Positions 1-8,781 are shown, counted from the stretch's first letter. The stretch: 64,000 nucleotides of DNA from CTSOIL-112 sp964293815 (GCA_964293815.1 CAXYYC010000001.1:124001-188000); one strand, 5' to 3'. Notes: generated by a model from the sequence alone, not told the origin. Made by a program: numbers and translations.

Positions 1-357
1 ATCCCGTACGCAACTTACGCACTGGAGGATTACGATGTGGAGAACCCCGACACGACGCGCTTTCCAGCACTCGATGGGGTGCAAGGGATCGAATGCTTTT
101 TGGAGCACGGCGATACCCTGTTCATGCCCAGCGGCTGGTGGCACTGGATGAAATATCTTGATGGCTCGTTTTCGCTCTCCCTGCGCGCGTGGGACAGCAG
201 TTGGGCGGTCAAAGCGCACAGCCTGTGGAATTTACTGATTCAACGCAAATTCGACGATGTGATGAAAGCACGCTTTCAACAACGCTATATGAACTGGAAA
301 GAGCACACAGCCATCGCGCGCGCCAACGCCGCAATGGCGCAGGGCTTACCGCGCTAA
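1..357 (+). CDS. Cupin-like (JmjC/cupin_8) protein, C-terminal part
   Basis: The reading frame is open from the first base of the window, so the N-terminus lies outside; only about 118 C-terminal residues are visible. The stretch GDTLFMPSGWWHWM followed by SFSLSLRAWD is the typical C-terminal part of a cupin_8/JmjC-like fold, where the His after the Gly-Trp-Trp turn is a metal-ligand candidate. Family members are Fe(II)/2-oxoglutarate-dependent hydroxylases, often of unknown substrate. The first metal-binding HxD/E motif would be upstream and cannot be checked. A GTG at 37 is in frame but lies inside the domain, so it is not taken as the start. It converges with the AbrB-like gene, only 6 bases apart. 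Confidence 0.7.
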   Translation: MPYATYALEDYDVENPDTTRFPALDGVQGIECFLEHGDTLFMPSGWWHWMKYLDGSFSLSLRAWDSSWAVKAHSLWNLLIQRKFDDVMKARFQQRYMNWKEHTAIARANAAMAQGLPR

Positions 358-363
358 AAGCGC

Positions 364-1389
364 CTATATATCCTTGTCTCGAACCAATACCGGCGCAATG
401 TGCAGTACCAGCAGCCGCAGTAAATGATGGGACAGAATCAACATCACATTCATACCTGCAGCGAGCGTGACGGTCGCCACCGTCTCTATCGCACCCGGAA
501 TATACGACACCAGTAGCGTGCGAAAATCCCAATCCAGCACCCACGCCGCAACTGCGGCAAATAGCGCCGTAACCACAATGGCAATCAACAGAACCATCGC
601 GCCGGTGCGTCCGTGCCGCAGCACATCCGTCCAGCGTAAATCTGCCAAGATGGAACCAATCAACACACCCAATAACACCGTGGTCGCATCGGCAATACCG
701 CGCGGCACGGCAAAGGGCGACACATAACCCGCGTGCGTCGTCCACGCGGTCAGCACCATCGCAGTTAATAGATACGGTGCGGGCACATGCCATCGACGCA
801 ACAGCAAACCCACGCCGACAATGATGAGTAATAGCAATCCGATTGACAATCCGTTCTGCATCACCGGCAAACCCGCAACTTGCCCCGCAGTCATTGGCGC
901 CGCTGGAATCAAAACTGTCACCGAGAGGGTTAAAACAAACAGCCGCAGCAGATGCACCAACACCACATGATTGGACGCGCGCGTCACATGAAACACATCC
1001 AACACCGCGGCCAATGCGCCCGGATACACCGCCAACAACGCATCAGTGCGTGACCAGCCCGCCATGCGCCGCAACCACACAAATGCCACGCCCATATACA
1101 CCAGCAAACTCGCCCACATAAAGGCAAAACTGATCAGATGTGACGCCGAAAACTCGCCCGCGCCGGATTGAAACAACAAACCCGTTGAAACGCCCAGCAC
1201 CACCTGAATCAGCGGCAACACCCACGGCGGCATGGTCGGTCTGCGCCTTGTTCGCCAACCCCAACCGACCAGCACACTGCCCAGCAAAGCCCCCAATAGC
1301 AAGCCATGCGGCAGATGCAGCCATTCAAAGCCATAGCCAGTCACGGCGGCGATAGCGCACAACAGGGCAAAATCAGCTAGATTTTTCAT
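364..1389 (-). CDS. AbrB family membrane protein (AbrB-duplication domain)
   Basis: Hydrophobic protein of about 341 residues with many predicted membrane segments arranged as two similar halves (compare GLLLGALLGSVLVGWGW near the N-terminus with GVLIGSILADLRW in the second half). This is the layout of the AbrB/ammonia monooxygenase-related family (Pfam PF05145), integral membrane proteins of uncertain function, sometimes called putative transporters or regulators. I chose the ATG at 1389 (MKNLADF); an in-frame TTG 21 bases upstream at 1410 is possible. The sequence TTGTATGAAAAA occurs at both candidate starts as a short direct repeat. The substrate is unknown. Confidence 0.75.
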   Translation of the reverse strand: MKNLADFALLCAIAAVTGYGFEWLHLPHGLLLGALLGSVLVGWGWRTRRRPTMPPWVLPLIQVVLGVSTGLLFQSGAGEFSASHLISFAFMWASLLVYMGVAFVWLRRMAGWSRTDALLAVYPGALAAVLDVFHVTRASNHVVLVHLLRLFVLTLSVTVLIPAAPMTAGQVAGLPVMQNGLSIGLLLLIIVGVGLLLRRWHVPAPYLLTAMVLTAWTTHAGYVSPFAVPRGIADATTVLLGVLIGSILADLRWTDVLRHGRTGAMVLLIAIVVTALFAAVAAWVLDWDFRTLLVSYIPGAIETVATVTLAAGMNVMLILSHHLLRLLVLHIAPVLVRDKDI

Positions 1390-1428
1390 ACAATAAAGTT
1401 TTTCATACAATGAACTCAGATCGCGCGC

Positions 1429-1854
1429 TCATCCGTGCAGGTGATCGGTGATGTCCCACTCACCCCAGCGGCGCACGATGGCGCACGTTGACGCATCATC
1501 AGCACACTCAATATCAATGATTTCAATCCCCGTGATGCGCGTCTGGCGGTGCGTCGGACCAACGCCGAGGTAGCATGTCACATTCGTTCCCTGCGCCGAC
1601 CAACGCACGGCGACACGCCCCCGTTCAATGTCAACCACCACATCATCCACCTGCGTATGCAGATCGGGAAATGCCTCAAGCAGGCCAACAATGCTTTGCG
1701 CAAACGCAGCCTTGTCCTCGCCACGCCCTGCCGACGAATGGTCTTTGAACTGCGGCGAGTGCAAGCGTTCATACAGCGCCCAATCAACCGGCTGATTCCA
1801 CAAACTCACCCATTGTCCGGCGATTTCGCTCAATTGTTCTCGTGTATGCGCCAT
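1429..1854 (-). CDS. SnoaL-like / NTF2-fold protein
   Basis: Small protein of about 141 residues. The pattern WVSLWNQPVDWALYERLHSPQFKDHSS, then FPDLHTQVDDVVVDIERGRVAVRWSAQGTN, is that of SnoaL-like polyketide-cyclase-type proteins (NTF2 fold), where the phrase 'FPDLH..vdd.v..g..vavRw...GTh' is widely shared. Most such proteins have no assigned reaction. The start MAHTREQ at 1854 is preceded by a GGGGG purine run at a suitable distance; the longer frame to 1902 overlaps the divergent gene's upstream region. Function cannot be inferred from its neighbours. Confidence 0.65.
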   Translation of the reverse strand: MAHTREQLSEIAGQWVSLWNQPVDWALYERLHSPQFKDHSSAGRGEDKAAFAQSIVGLLEAFPDLHTQVDDVVVDIERGRVAVRWSAQGTNVTCYLGVGPTHRQTRITGIEIIDIECADDASTCAIVRRWGEWDITDHLHG

Positions 1855-2030
1855 CAATTTGCCCCCTGATTTGGAATATGCTCGTGCGCAACATCGTATC
1901 ACTCTATCCGGCGAGCGAACAATATTTCACCGCAATAATGGCGGGCTCTGCGGTACAATGTTTGGATAAATCTGAATCGCCGAAGCGTGGGCTTTCGGTG
2001 GCTTTTTTGAGTTTTTATCTGGATTGCGTG

Positions 2031-3245
2031 ATGTTATTGACCCTGATTGGTGCGTTGATTGTGAGTTTCGCAGTAACCATTTGGTTGCTGCGCTATCAGC
2101 ACGTCCACTCGCATCTGACGCACGACCATCATTTGGGTGGGCCGCAGAAATTTCATGCGCACAGCACGCCGCGCGTCGGCGGGATTCCGATTTTTTTTGG
2201 TCTGCTGATCGGTGCGCTGATTTCGGTCAATGTCGCGCCGATACGCTGGCAGTGGTGGGTGCTGTTTATGATGACGCTGATTCCGGCGTTTATCGGCGGT
2301 TTGGCGGAGGATTTGACGAAAAAAGTGGGGCCGCGCGATCGACTGCTGGCGAGTTTTTTCTCCGCCGCGTTGGCGTGGTGGTTGCTGCACGCGCGCATTG
2401 ATTATGTGGCGGTGGCGGGTTTGGATGCGGCGTTGGCGATTCCAATCGGCTCTCTGCTGTTCACGATGTTTGCGGTCGGTGGCGTGGCACACGCGGTGAA
2501 TATCATTGACGGTTACAACGGTCTGGCGGGCATGGTGGTGCTGCTGGTGACAGCGGCGATTGCGTATGTGGCGTTTAAGGTCGCGGATTATCAGATTCTG
2601 GCGGTGGCGTGCGCATTGTTCGGCGCGACGCTGGGTTTTTGGGTGTGGAATTTTCCGCGCGGGATGATTTTCGCCGGTGATGGCGGAGCGTATTTGTGGG
2701 GCTTTGTGCTCGGCGTGCTGTCGGTCTTGTTGATTGAACGCAATACGGCGGTGTCGCCGTGGTTTCCGCTGGTGTTGATGCTGTATCCGGTGTGGGAAAC
2801 GCTGTTTTCAATTTATCGCAAAAAGTTTCTGCGCGGCCAATCGCCCGGCACGCCCGATGGCCTGCATTTTCACATGATGGTGTATAAACGCCTCGTGCGC
2901 TGGATGGTGCGTGCGGATGACGCGCATGTGCGCACGCAACGCAATTCGATGACCGCGCCGTATCTGTGGGGGATGGCGCTTTTGACGGTGATTCCGGCGG
3001 TGCTGTTTTGGTCAAACACCAAGGCTTTGATGTGGATCGCGCTGTTTTTCGTATTGCTGTATATCTGGCTGTACCGCCGGATGGTGACGTTCCGCTCACC
3101 GCGCTGGTTGGTGATGCGCCGTGATTCGTGGCGCGAACGTGTGGCGGAGCAATTGGTGCGCCATCAGCGCAAAAAAAATCAGTTGCGCACGAAAAAGGAT
3201 GTCGGTAAACCGATTGATCCGCGTTTTTTGGGGCGCGATGAGTAA
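2031..3245 (+). CDS. WecA/MraY-like undecaprenyl-phosphate glycosylphosphotransferase (GT4)
   Basis: Integral membrane enzyme of 404 residues that likely starts glycan assembly by moving a sugar phosphate (probably an N-acetylhexosamine 1-phosphate) from a UDP-sugar to undecaprenyl phosphate at the inner face of the cytoplasmic membrane. Evidence: about ten hydrophobic segments; AGGLAEDLTKKVGPRDRLL, the cytoplasmic loop with the acidic motif; NIIDGYNGLAG near residue 157; the catalytic-type GDGGAYLWG near residue 215; and a His-containing loop (HFHMMVYKRL) near residue 280. It is WecA/WbpL-like rather than MraY itself, as it stands outside any mur cluster and heads the glycan block. The start at ATG 2031 (MLLTLIG) begins directly with a membrane segment; the upstream frame extension is not conserved-looking. 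An 8-T run at 2191-2198 lies inside the gene. Confidence 0.8.
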   Translation: MLLTLIGALIVSFAVTIWLLRYQHVHSHLTHDHHLGGPQKFHAHSTPRVGGIPIFFGLLIGALISVNVAPIRWQWWVLFMMTLIPAFIGGLAEDLTKKVGPRDRLLASFFSAALAWWLLHARIDYVAVAGLDAALAIPIGSLLFTMFAVGGVAHAVNIIDGYNGLAGMVVLLVTAAIAYVAFKVADYQILAVACALFGATLGFWVWNFPRGMIFAGDGGAYLWGFVLGVLSVLLIERNTAVSPWFPLVLMLYPVWETLFSIYRKKFLRGQSPGTPDGLHFHMMVYKRLVRWMVRADDAHVRTQRNSMTAPYLWGMALLTVIPAVLFWSNTKALMWIALFFVLLYIWLYRRMVTFRSPRWLVMRRDSWRERVAEQLVRHQRKKNQLRTKKDVGKPIDPRFLGRDE

Positions 3246-3270
3246 TCTAATCTGATTCAGGCATCGCGCC
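3232..3270. terminator. Hairpin between convergent genes
   Basis: A 9-bp perfect stem, GGCGCGATG at 3232-3240 with CATCGCGCC at 3262-3270, spans the stop codons of the two convergent genes. There is no U tract on either side, so it may protect or terminate weakly rather than act as a classic intrinsic terminator. Confidence 0.4.
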
Positions 3271-4200
3271 AAATCGCCCGCGAATGCCATCGACCAAACC
3301 GCGCCATAACGCAGGTACGCCGAGATTTTTTTCTTTGAACATCGCCGCGCGCACCATTTCCTTGACAAACAAGACCGCTGTAAAGCCGTGATAGCTGAAC
3401 CGCTTGAGCCAGCGCGCCCACGCACGCGGTTCGCGTTTGAATATGGTTTGAATCAGTAGAAAGCGGTTGCGAATGTGAAAATAGCGGTACATATCACTGG
3501 CGCGATAGAGTGAGCGCACACCAATGTCGATATTGTCATGTCCACGCTGACGAATCAGCGTATGCGCGTCGCAATAAGCAATGGAGAAAAACTCAGACGC
3601 ACGGTAGCCAAACTCGGTGTCGTCCCACGCGAGAAAGTAGCGCGTATCGGCGTAGCCAATGCGCTCAAACACACGGCAGTGAATCAGCGCACCCTCAAAA
3701 CACGCGACGTTGGTGTACCAAATATCAGCGCCGTTCTGAAACACGCTGTCGGGGTAGGGTCGGCTGAAACCAATCCACGGCAAAAATCGACTTTGCCAGT
3801 AGAACGGTGAGCCGTTCGGATTCGTGCGTCGCCCGTGCAAAATATCCGCACGCTCGCTGAACTTGAGCAAATCCCCCAGTGCGTGTTCGCGCGCCAGCAC
3901 GTCGTCATCCATCACCCAAATCCAATCGTAGCCCGCCTCATGCGCAACCTGCATACCACGCGCAAAGCCGCCTGCGCCGCCGGTATTGTTCGGACTGTGA
4001 ACGATGTGCCATTGCATCTGCGGCTGTTGCGCCACGAACGCATCCAGCGCGGCTTGTGTGTCATCGGTGCTGGCGTTATTAACCACGACAATACCATCGA
4101 GCGTGCGCGACTGTGCGAGCAAGGTGTGCAAACACTCGATCAGCCACGCACAGCGGTTATAAGTCACGACCACAGCACAAACGCGCATAGTATTTTCCAT
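3247..4200 (-). CDS. GT2 glycosyltransferase, GlfT1/rhamnosyltransferase-like
   Basis: Cytosolic or membrane-associated family 2 glycosyltransferase of about 317 residues. It shows CAVVVTYNR at the N-terminus, VVNNASTDDT for nucleotide binding, NNTGGAGGFARGM, and the DXD-type metal site WIWVMDDDV. The NxGGAGGF motif is typical of galactofuranosyl- and rhamnosyl-type GT2 enzymes, so addition of Galf or Rha to a lipid-linked acceptor is a fair guess, but the sugar is not proven. The start is either ATG 4200 (MENTMRVC) or 4188 (MRVCAVV). It is the last gene of the leftward glycan block and is preceded by a terminator-like hairpin. Confidence 0.8.
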   Translation of the reverse strand: MENTMRVCAVVVTYNRCAWLIECLHTLLAQSRTLDGIVVVNNASTDDTQAALDAFVAQQPQMQWHIVHSPNNTGGAGGFARGMQVAHEAGYDWIWVMDDDVLAREHALGDLLKFSERADILHGRRTNPNGSPFYWQSRFLPWIGFSRPYPDSVFQNGADIWYTNVACFEGALIHCRVFERIGYADTRYFLAWDDTEFGYRASEFFSIAYCDAHTLIRQRGHDNIDIGVRSLYRASDMYRYFHIRNRFLLIQTIFKREPRAWARWLKRFSYHGFTAVLFVKEMVRAAMFKEKNLGVPALWRGLVDGIRGRFGAMPESD

Positions 4201-4206
4201 CGTTAA

Positions 4207-4231
4207 ATCAAAAGCCCGCCATTCGGCGGGC
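4207..4231 (-). terminator. Intrinsic terminator after the acyltransferase gene
   Basis: On the minus strand GCCCGCC-GAAT-GGCGGGC is followed by TTTTGATTT, a 7-bp GC-rich stem with a short U-rich tail. It sits just after the acyltransferase stop and just before the GT2 start, so it could attenuate readthrough into the last gene. Confidence 0.65.
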
Positions 4232-4248
4232 AAATCACAGCGAATCAA

Positions 4249-5364
4249 TCAACCGATTTTCCAGTTGAATTTTTCGCGCAAGGTGAAGTAGGTTTTTTCT
4301 AAAATCACGACCAGAATCAACACTACTGCTAACACCAACACTTTATCCACCAGCATCATGATGCCTTGATTGTGTTGGAACACGTTCAACCATTGCAACA
4401 GCATCAAAATCGGCGCGTGAAACAAAAACACGCTCAGTGAATATTTACCCAAAAACTTGAACGGCGCGGTCGAGAAAATCTTTTGCGACATGCTTTCGGA
4501 CTTGGTCAGCATGATGACAAACAAACCACCGAACAACAGCATCATGTAGTCTTTAGCCGAATGCGGGCTGTCTGGACGCCAGAGGATGTAGAGCATAGCG
4601 ATCCACACCAGCGGCTCAATCATCGACCATTTTTTTGACCAATGAATTTTCGATACTTGGGTGAAGATAAAGGCGCCAATACACGCGTCCATAAAGAAGC
4701 GCAACAAACCAGCCACCACGAAGCTGTTGTACTCTTGCACATGCACTTCGAGCGAGTTGTAATCGTGTTGCAACAGCACCCAGAAGAAAAAGCCGAAAAA
4801 CGCCGTGATCCACGCAGCTTGCGCTTTAAAACGGCTCAACACCGCGAACAATACCGCGCCGCCGAACACTTCCACAGACAATGACCAGCCCGGGTAGTTA
4901 TAGTTGATTTCGTAGTGCTGAATGCTAAATGCTTGCAGCAAGAAGATGTTTTTAAACAAGTTCAGCGAGAAGCCTTCGGAATGGTAATTTTTAATCGCCG
5001 CATCAAGCAAACCGTAGTTACCGTCATAATGACCGCGCATCAGCGCCATCACCGCCATCAAGGCAAACACCAAAAATACCGAGAATAAATAATGCAGCCA
5101 CAAACGATCGGCACGCTTGGTGATGTGATCGACCACCACGGCAGGATCCCAAGGCTTTGGTTTGAGCGCACTCAAAGCAATGAAAAAGCCGGAAATCATA
5201 AAGAAGATTTCGAGTAAATTGTACAAGCCGGTCCAACCAAAACGACCCCATGCGTTACCGGTAGACCAGTGATTGAGGACAATCATCAAGGCCATCAGGC
5301 CGCGGACACCGTCAACGGCGTCCAACCGCGCCTTTTTTGCGGGCGCTACTGCTGTTTGCGTCAT
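4249..5364 (-). CDS. Acyltransferase family 3 (OafA/YrhL-like) membrane protein
   Basis: Integral membrane acyltransferase of 371 residues. The N-terminus LDAVDGVRGLMALMIVLNHW is the family 3 hallmark: an Arg-Gly pair and a His in the first membrane segment. About ten hydrophobic segments follow, with GKYSLSVFLFHAPIL near the C-terminus. Family members move acetyl or other acyl groups from the cytoplasmic side onto surface glycans or lipids. Its place between two GT2 genes suggests it decorates the glycan made by this block. There is no C-terminal SGNH domain, so it resembles the short OafA class. Ends in TGA, showing that TGA is used as a normal stop here. Confidence 0.85.
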   Translation of the reverse strand: MTQTAVAPAKKARLDAVDGVRGLMALMIVLNHWSTGNAWGRFGWTGLYNLLEIFFMISGFFIALSALKPKPWDPAVVVDHITKRADRLWLHYLFSVFLVFALMAVMALMRGHYDGNYGLLDAAIKNYHSEGFSLNLFKNIFLLQAFSIQHYEINYNYPGWSLSVEVFGGAVLFAVLSRFKAQAAWITAFFGFFFWVLLQHDYNSLEVHVQEYNSFVVAGLLRFFMDACIGAFIFTQVSKIHWSKKWSMIEPLVWIAMLYILWRPDSPHSAKDYMMLLFGGLFVIMLTKSESMSQKIFSTAPFKFLGKYSLSVFLFHAPILMLLQWLNVFQHNQGIMMLVDKVLVLAVVLILVVILEKTYFTLREKFNWKIG

Positions 5365-5373
5365 AAAAGACTC

Positions 5374-6402
5374 CTATTTTTTTGGAAATAAAGTTCGCTT
5401 TGCTTTGAGTGCGATTTGATACAGTCTCGGGCTGTAATAGAGTAATCCAAAGGCCACAGTTTGACGACGATCCAGCATGCGCGCAACCTGCGGCCATTGA
5501 GTGAGGGCGATTTTACCAAACATCTGAACGTGCGTGTCCTTAATTCGACGGCACGCGCCAAAAGCATCGGGAATCTGATGGCGAATGGCATCGGCGCACG
5601 CCCACAGATAGGCTTTGCAGGTGAGGCCAAAATACGCTTGGCTCAACAGTGCACCCATCGGCTCGGTCAATTGCAGCCGATCACGCAGCAAACCGACGGT
5701 GGTGAGAAAATCCATGCTCTTTTTCTCGTTCCACACCTTCATGATCGAATTCGGATTTTGACGATAGTACACCACTTGGTCTGGTTCGTACCACACCAGC
5801 TTGGCGCGTGAGAGCAATGGCGTGGTCGTGCCCACGTCTTCCATATACAGACGCGGTGGGTAGGGGACTTGCAGCAGCAGTTCGCGTTTGGCAATGAAGC
5901 GCCATGCGTAAAAGGTCTGTGCTTGAATATAACTAGCCAGCACCTCTTGAGTGACGGCAATTTCGGCTTTCGGTTCGAACTTGAAGCCCTGCATCCCCCA
6001 CGCATGGTCTTTTTCGTACCAATAACTGCCGAAAAAAATCATGTCCATATTGAGGTTTTTAACGTCTTTGAGTACCTTGATGAAGGCTTTTTTATTGACG
6101 TAATCATCCGCATCCAGCGTAAACACATATTCGCCACGCGCGATTTGAATGCCGTGGTTGCGCGCACCGCTCAAGCCCTGATTTTCCGCCAAAGTCTCAA
6201 TGCGCACCGGCACTTCGCTGTGGTTGGCCCAACAGCGTTGGTGAATCTCATGCAAGCGCGCGCTATTGGCCGCGTCCGAAGCATCATTGACGATGATGAT
6301 TTCATACGGCGCATCTTGAATACAGGCGTCTAAAATGCTTTGTACGGCGGTATAAATGTATTTACCGGCATTAAAATACGGAATAACAATGGATAGCAGC
6401 AC
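5374..6402 (-). CDS. GT2 family glycosyltransferase
   Basis: Family 2 glycosyltransferase of 342 residues. Seen: LLSIVIPYFNAGKYI at the N-terminus, IIVNDASDAANSARL, GLSGARNHGIQIARGEYVFTLDADDYV (the DXD metal site), and a C-terminal region typical of WcaA/EpsJ-like GT-A enzymes. It probably transfers a sugar from a nucleotide donor to the lipid-linked glycan at the cytoplasmic face. The start appears to be GTG (codon 6402-6400) with TTGGAG upstream. It lies 18 bases after galU and 9 bases before the acyltransferase gene, so it is read as part of the same operon. Confidence 0.85.
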   Translation of the reverse strand: MLLSIVIPYFNAGKYIYTAVQSILDACIQDAPYEIIIVNDASDAANSARLHEIHQRCWANHSEVPVRIETLAENQGLSGARNHGIQIARGEYVFTLDADDYVNKKAFIKVLKDVKNLNMDMIFFGSYWYEKDHAWGMQGFKFEPKAEIAVTQEVLASYIQAQTFYAWRFIAKRELLLQVPYPPRLYMEDVGTTTPLLSRAKLVWYEPDQVVYYRQNPNSIMKVWNEKKSMDFLTTVGLLRDRLQLTEPMGALLSQAYFGLTCKAYLWACADAIRHQIPDAFGACRRIKDTHVQMFGKIALTQWPQVARMLDRRQTVAFGLLYYSPRLYQIALKAKRTLFPKK

Positions 6403-6420
6403 ACCAACTCCAACAACTGA

Positions 6421-7275
6421 TTAACGACCACCGCGCTTGAGCAAGCCCAGACCAAAATGTAAATTGGCCTCTAAAAATCCGGCCTTGCTACCGCAGTCAA
6501 AACGCTTGCCTGAAAACGGCATACCGAGAATCGCCTCCGATTTGAGCAGTTCACTGATGCCGTCGGTTAATTGAATTTCACCGCCCGCACCGCGTTGTGT
6601 GGTTTCGAGCAGTTGCATGATTTTTCCGCTGAGAATGTAGCGACCCACCACCGTCCAGTTGCTGGGTGCATCTTCGCGTTTTGGTTTTTCAACGATGGCA
6701 GCCAATTCGAGCGGCATTTGCGTCTCATCTTTCGGCGCGACCACGCCGTATTGGTGCACTTCGTCCCACGCCACCTGTTCCAACGCGATGACACTGTTGC
6801 CAGTGCGTTGATACACCTCGTTCATTTGTTTCAAACAGCCTTTTTGATGACCGTCAATCAAATCGTCGGGCAGTAAAATCGCAAAATGTTCCTCAGGATG
6901 CACCAGTGGCGCACCGCAATACACCGCATGTCCCAAACCCAGCGGTTCGGCTTGGCGAATGTAGATGCAGTTCACATGCGAGGGAATGATGTTGCGCACA
7001 ATTTCCAAAGCTTCTTTTTTCTGCTTCGCTTCCAACTCCGCTTCCAGCTCAGGATTGCGGTCAAAGTAGTTGGCAATCGCCTGTTTAGAGCGCCCCGTGA
7101 TGAAAATCAAGGTATCGCAACCGGCTTCCACCGCCTCGCGCACCGCGTAGTCAATCACCGGACGATCCACCACGGTCAACATTTCTTTCGGAACCGATTT
7201 GGTGGCTGGCAAAAATCGGGTGCCCATGCCCGCCACGGGGAATACCGCTTTACGCAAAGGTTTTTGTGTACTCAT
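6421..7275 (-). CDS. galU: UTP-glucose-1-phosphate uridylyltransferase
   Basis: GalU makes UDP-glucose from UTP and glucose 1-phosphate, feeding surface polysaccharide synthesis. At 284 residues it has normal length. The nucleotide-binding motif GMGTRFLPATKSVPKEM is at residues 16-32, followed by VIDYAVREAVEAGCD, ILLPDDLID and IVEKPKREDAPS, all family-typical. AAAGGATG lies 6 bases before the ATG. It lies between the ABC exporter genes and the GT2 genes in one leftward run, which suggests that its product supplies the glycan pathway, though GalU also has housekeeping roles. Confidence 0.95.
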   Translation of the reverse strand: MSTQKPLRKAVFPVAGMGTRFLPATKSVPKEMLTVVDRPVIDYAVREAVEAGCDTLIFITGRSKQAIANYFDRNPELEAELEAKQKKEALEIVRNIIPSHVNCIYIRQAEPLGLGHAVYCGAPLVHPEEHFAILLPDDLIDGHQKGCLKQMNEVYQRTGNSVIALEQVAWDEVHQYGVVAPKDETQMPLELAAIVEKPKREDAPSNWTVVGRYILSGKIMQLLETTQRGAGGEIQLTDGISELLKSEAILGMPFSGKRFDCGSKAGFLEANLHFGLGLLKRGGR

Positions 7276-7286
7276 TGCGACATCCT

Positions 7287-8000
7287 TTAAAAAATGGTTT
7301 CAACAATTTTACCGTGCTCCAAGCGTATCGCCTTGTTACACACCCGTTCAATCATGCCCATATCATGCGAAGCAAGCACCATCATCGAGCTGCGGTTGAG
7401 CAGATCATTCATGCGTGCCGCCGCTTTTTCGCTAAAAGCCGCATCACCAACCGAGAGCCATTCATCCATCAAAATAATGTCCGCATTGGTGCTGGTTGAC
7501 ACGGCAAACCCCAGTCGCATTGACATACCCGACGAGTAGGTACGCATCGGCATGTACAGGTAGTCGCCCAAATCGGTGAATTCGGCAATATCTTTGATCT
7601 TCGTCTCAATTTCCGCCTTACTCATGCCCATCAAGATTCCACGAATCACGATGTTTTCGTAGCCACTGGCTTCACCATCCATACCCAATCCAATGTCCAG
7701 CAAACTAGCGACCGTGCCTTTGACCTCCAACTCGCCCGAGGTCGGCGCATACGCACCGGCCAACACGCGCAGCAGCGTGGATTTGCCCGAGCCATTGTGC
7801 CCAACCAAACCGAGCCGATCGCCCGGCTTTAAATCCAAATCAATGCCATCCAGCGCGCGAATCACCACATGCTTTTTCGCATCCTGCGCGATCTTGCCAC
7901 CAGTTGCCGCCTGAATGATCTGCTTTTTCAGCGAACGGTTACTGCTGTTATAAATCGGAAACTCAACGGACAAATCGCGGGCTTTAATATAAGTACTCAT
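7287..8000 (-). CDS. Polysaccharide ABC exporter ATP-binding protein (Wzt/KpsT-like)
   Basis: ATPase subunit of an ABC-2 exporter for lipid-linked or free polysaccharide. Walker A GHNGSGKST is at about residues 67-75, the signature YSSGMSMRLGFAVS and Walker B ADIILMDEWLSVGD follow. The SVGD form with Trp-Leu before it is typical of O-antigen/capsule exporters. At about 237 residues it lacks the C-terminal carbohydrate-binding domain that long Wzt proteins use to recognise a capped chain, so it is closer to KpsT or to short Wzt types. The start MSTYIKARD at 8000 is preferred to the frame start at 8027, which would overlap the permease gene. The permease gene lies 10 bases upstream. Confidence 0.88.
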   Translation of the reverse strand: MSTYIKARDLSVEFPIYNSSNRSLKKQIIQAATGGKIAQDAKKHVVIRALDGIDLDLKPGDRLGLVGHNGSGKSTLLRVLAGAYAPTSGELEVKGTVASLLDIGLGMDGEASGYENIVIRGILMGMSKAEIETKIKDIAEFTDLGDYLYMPMRTYSSGMSMRLGFAVSTSTNADIILMDEWLSVGDAAFSEKAAARMNDLLNRSSMMVLASHDMGMIERVCNKAIRLEHGKIVETIF

Positions 8001-8010
8001 TGTTCGCCCC

Positions 8011-8781
8011 TTACAGCCAATACGCAACGCGTTTTTTAAACGTCGCCTGCGACCACAGCGCCAACAACGTACACACCACCGCCGAAGCGATCATCCAATA
8101 CCACGACACCATTTGTGGCGCGTGTCCGGTCAACGGCCCGCGCACAATTTCCAGCGCATGAAAAAACGGATTATTCCCCGTCACATACGACTTCTCGACG
8201 GGCAACAAATGCGGCTGCCAAAAAATTGGCGTCAGGAAATACACAATCTGCATGATGTTCTGAATAATCGGCGGAATATCACGAAAGCGCGCGCACAGAT
8301 ACGCAATCGGCACTGACAACATCAGCAGGGTATAACTCAACAGCAAAAAGCCCAGCGCAAACTGCCCCAACAAAGGCTTGACCGCACCACCGAGATAAAT
8401 ATACACGCCAATCATAATCACAAAGTTATGCGCGAGGAAAATCAAATTGCGCGCCCACAAACGCAGCAAATACACCGGCAAAGGCAAATTGATCTGACGA
8501 ATATAGCCCTCAAATTGCGAAAAGCCCGAGCACGCATCATTGATTTGGGTTGAAATAAACACCCACATAATCGTCCCCGCCGCAAAAAACGGCAAAAACG
8601 TCGGAATATCCACCTTAAAAATATGCGTCCACAAATACCCGAGCGCCAAAATCATGATCGCTGTAGACAAGGTAATCCAAAACGGCCCAAGCACCGAGCG
8701 ACGGTAGCGTTGACGAATGTCATACCACGCCAGCAACAGCCACTGATTGGTAGAACCAAAACTTTTGATAAAATCAGACAT
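8011..8781 (-). CDS. Polysaccharide ABC exporter permease (Wzm/KpsM-like)
   Basis: Membrane subunit of 256 residues with six hydrophobic segments. The N-terminal WYDIRQRYRRSVLGPFWITLS is the conserved amphipathic interface motif of ABC-2 polysaccharide permeases. IMQIVYFLTPIFWQPHLLP and NPFFHALEIVRGPL are also family-typical. With the downstream ATPase it forms a complete two-gene exporter that moves a glycan from the cytoplasm to the periplasm. It is the first gene of the leftward block; its promoter should lie in 8782-8900. Confidence 0.9.
   Translation of the reverse strand: MSDFIKSFGSTNQWLLLAWYDIRQRYRRSVLGPFWITLSTAIMILALGYLWTHIFKVDIPTFLPFFAAGTIMWVFISTQINDACSGFSQFEGYIRQINLPLPVYLLRLWARNLIFLAHNFVIMIGVYIYLGGAVKPLLGQFALGFLLLSYTLLMLSVPIAYLCARFRDIPPIIQNIMQIVYFLTPIFWQPHLLPVEKSYVTGNNPFFHALEIVRGPLTGHAPQMVSWYWMIASAVVCTLLALWSQATFKKRVAYWL

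Noticed and set aside
209..793. 194-residue Cys/Arg-rich frame overlapping the AbrB-like gene
   Set aside because: Composition is rich in Cys, Arg and His without a family pattern, and it lies inside a well-supported membrane protein gene in another frame.
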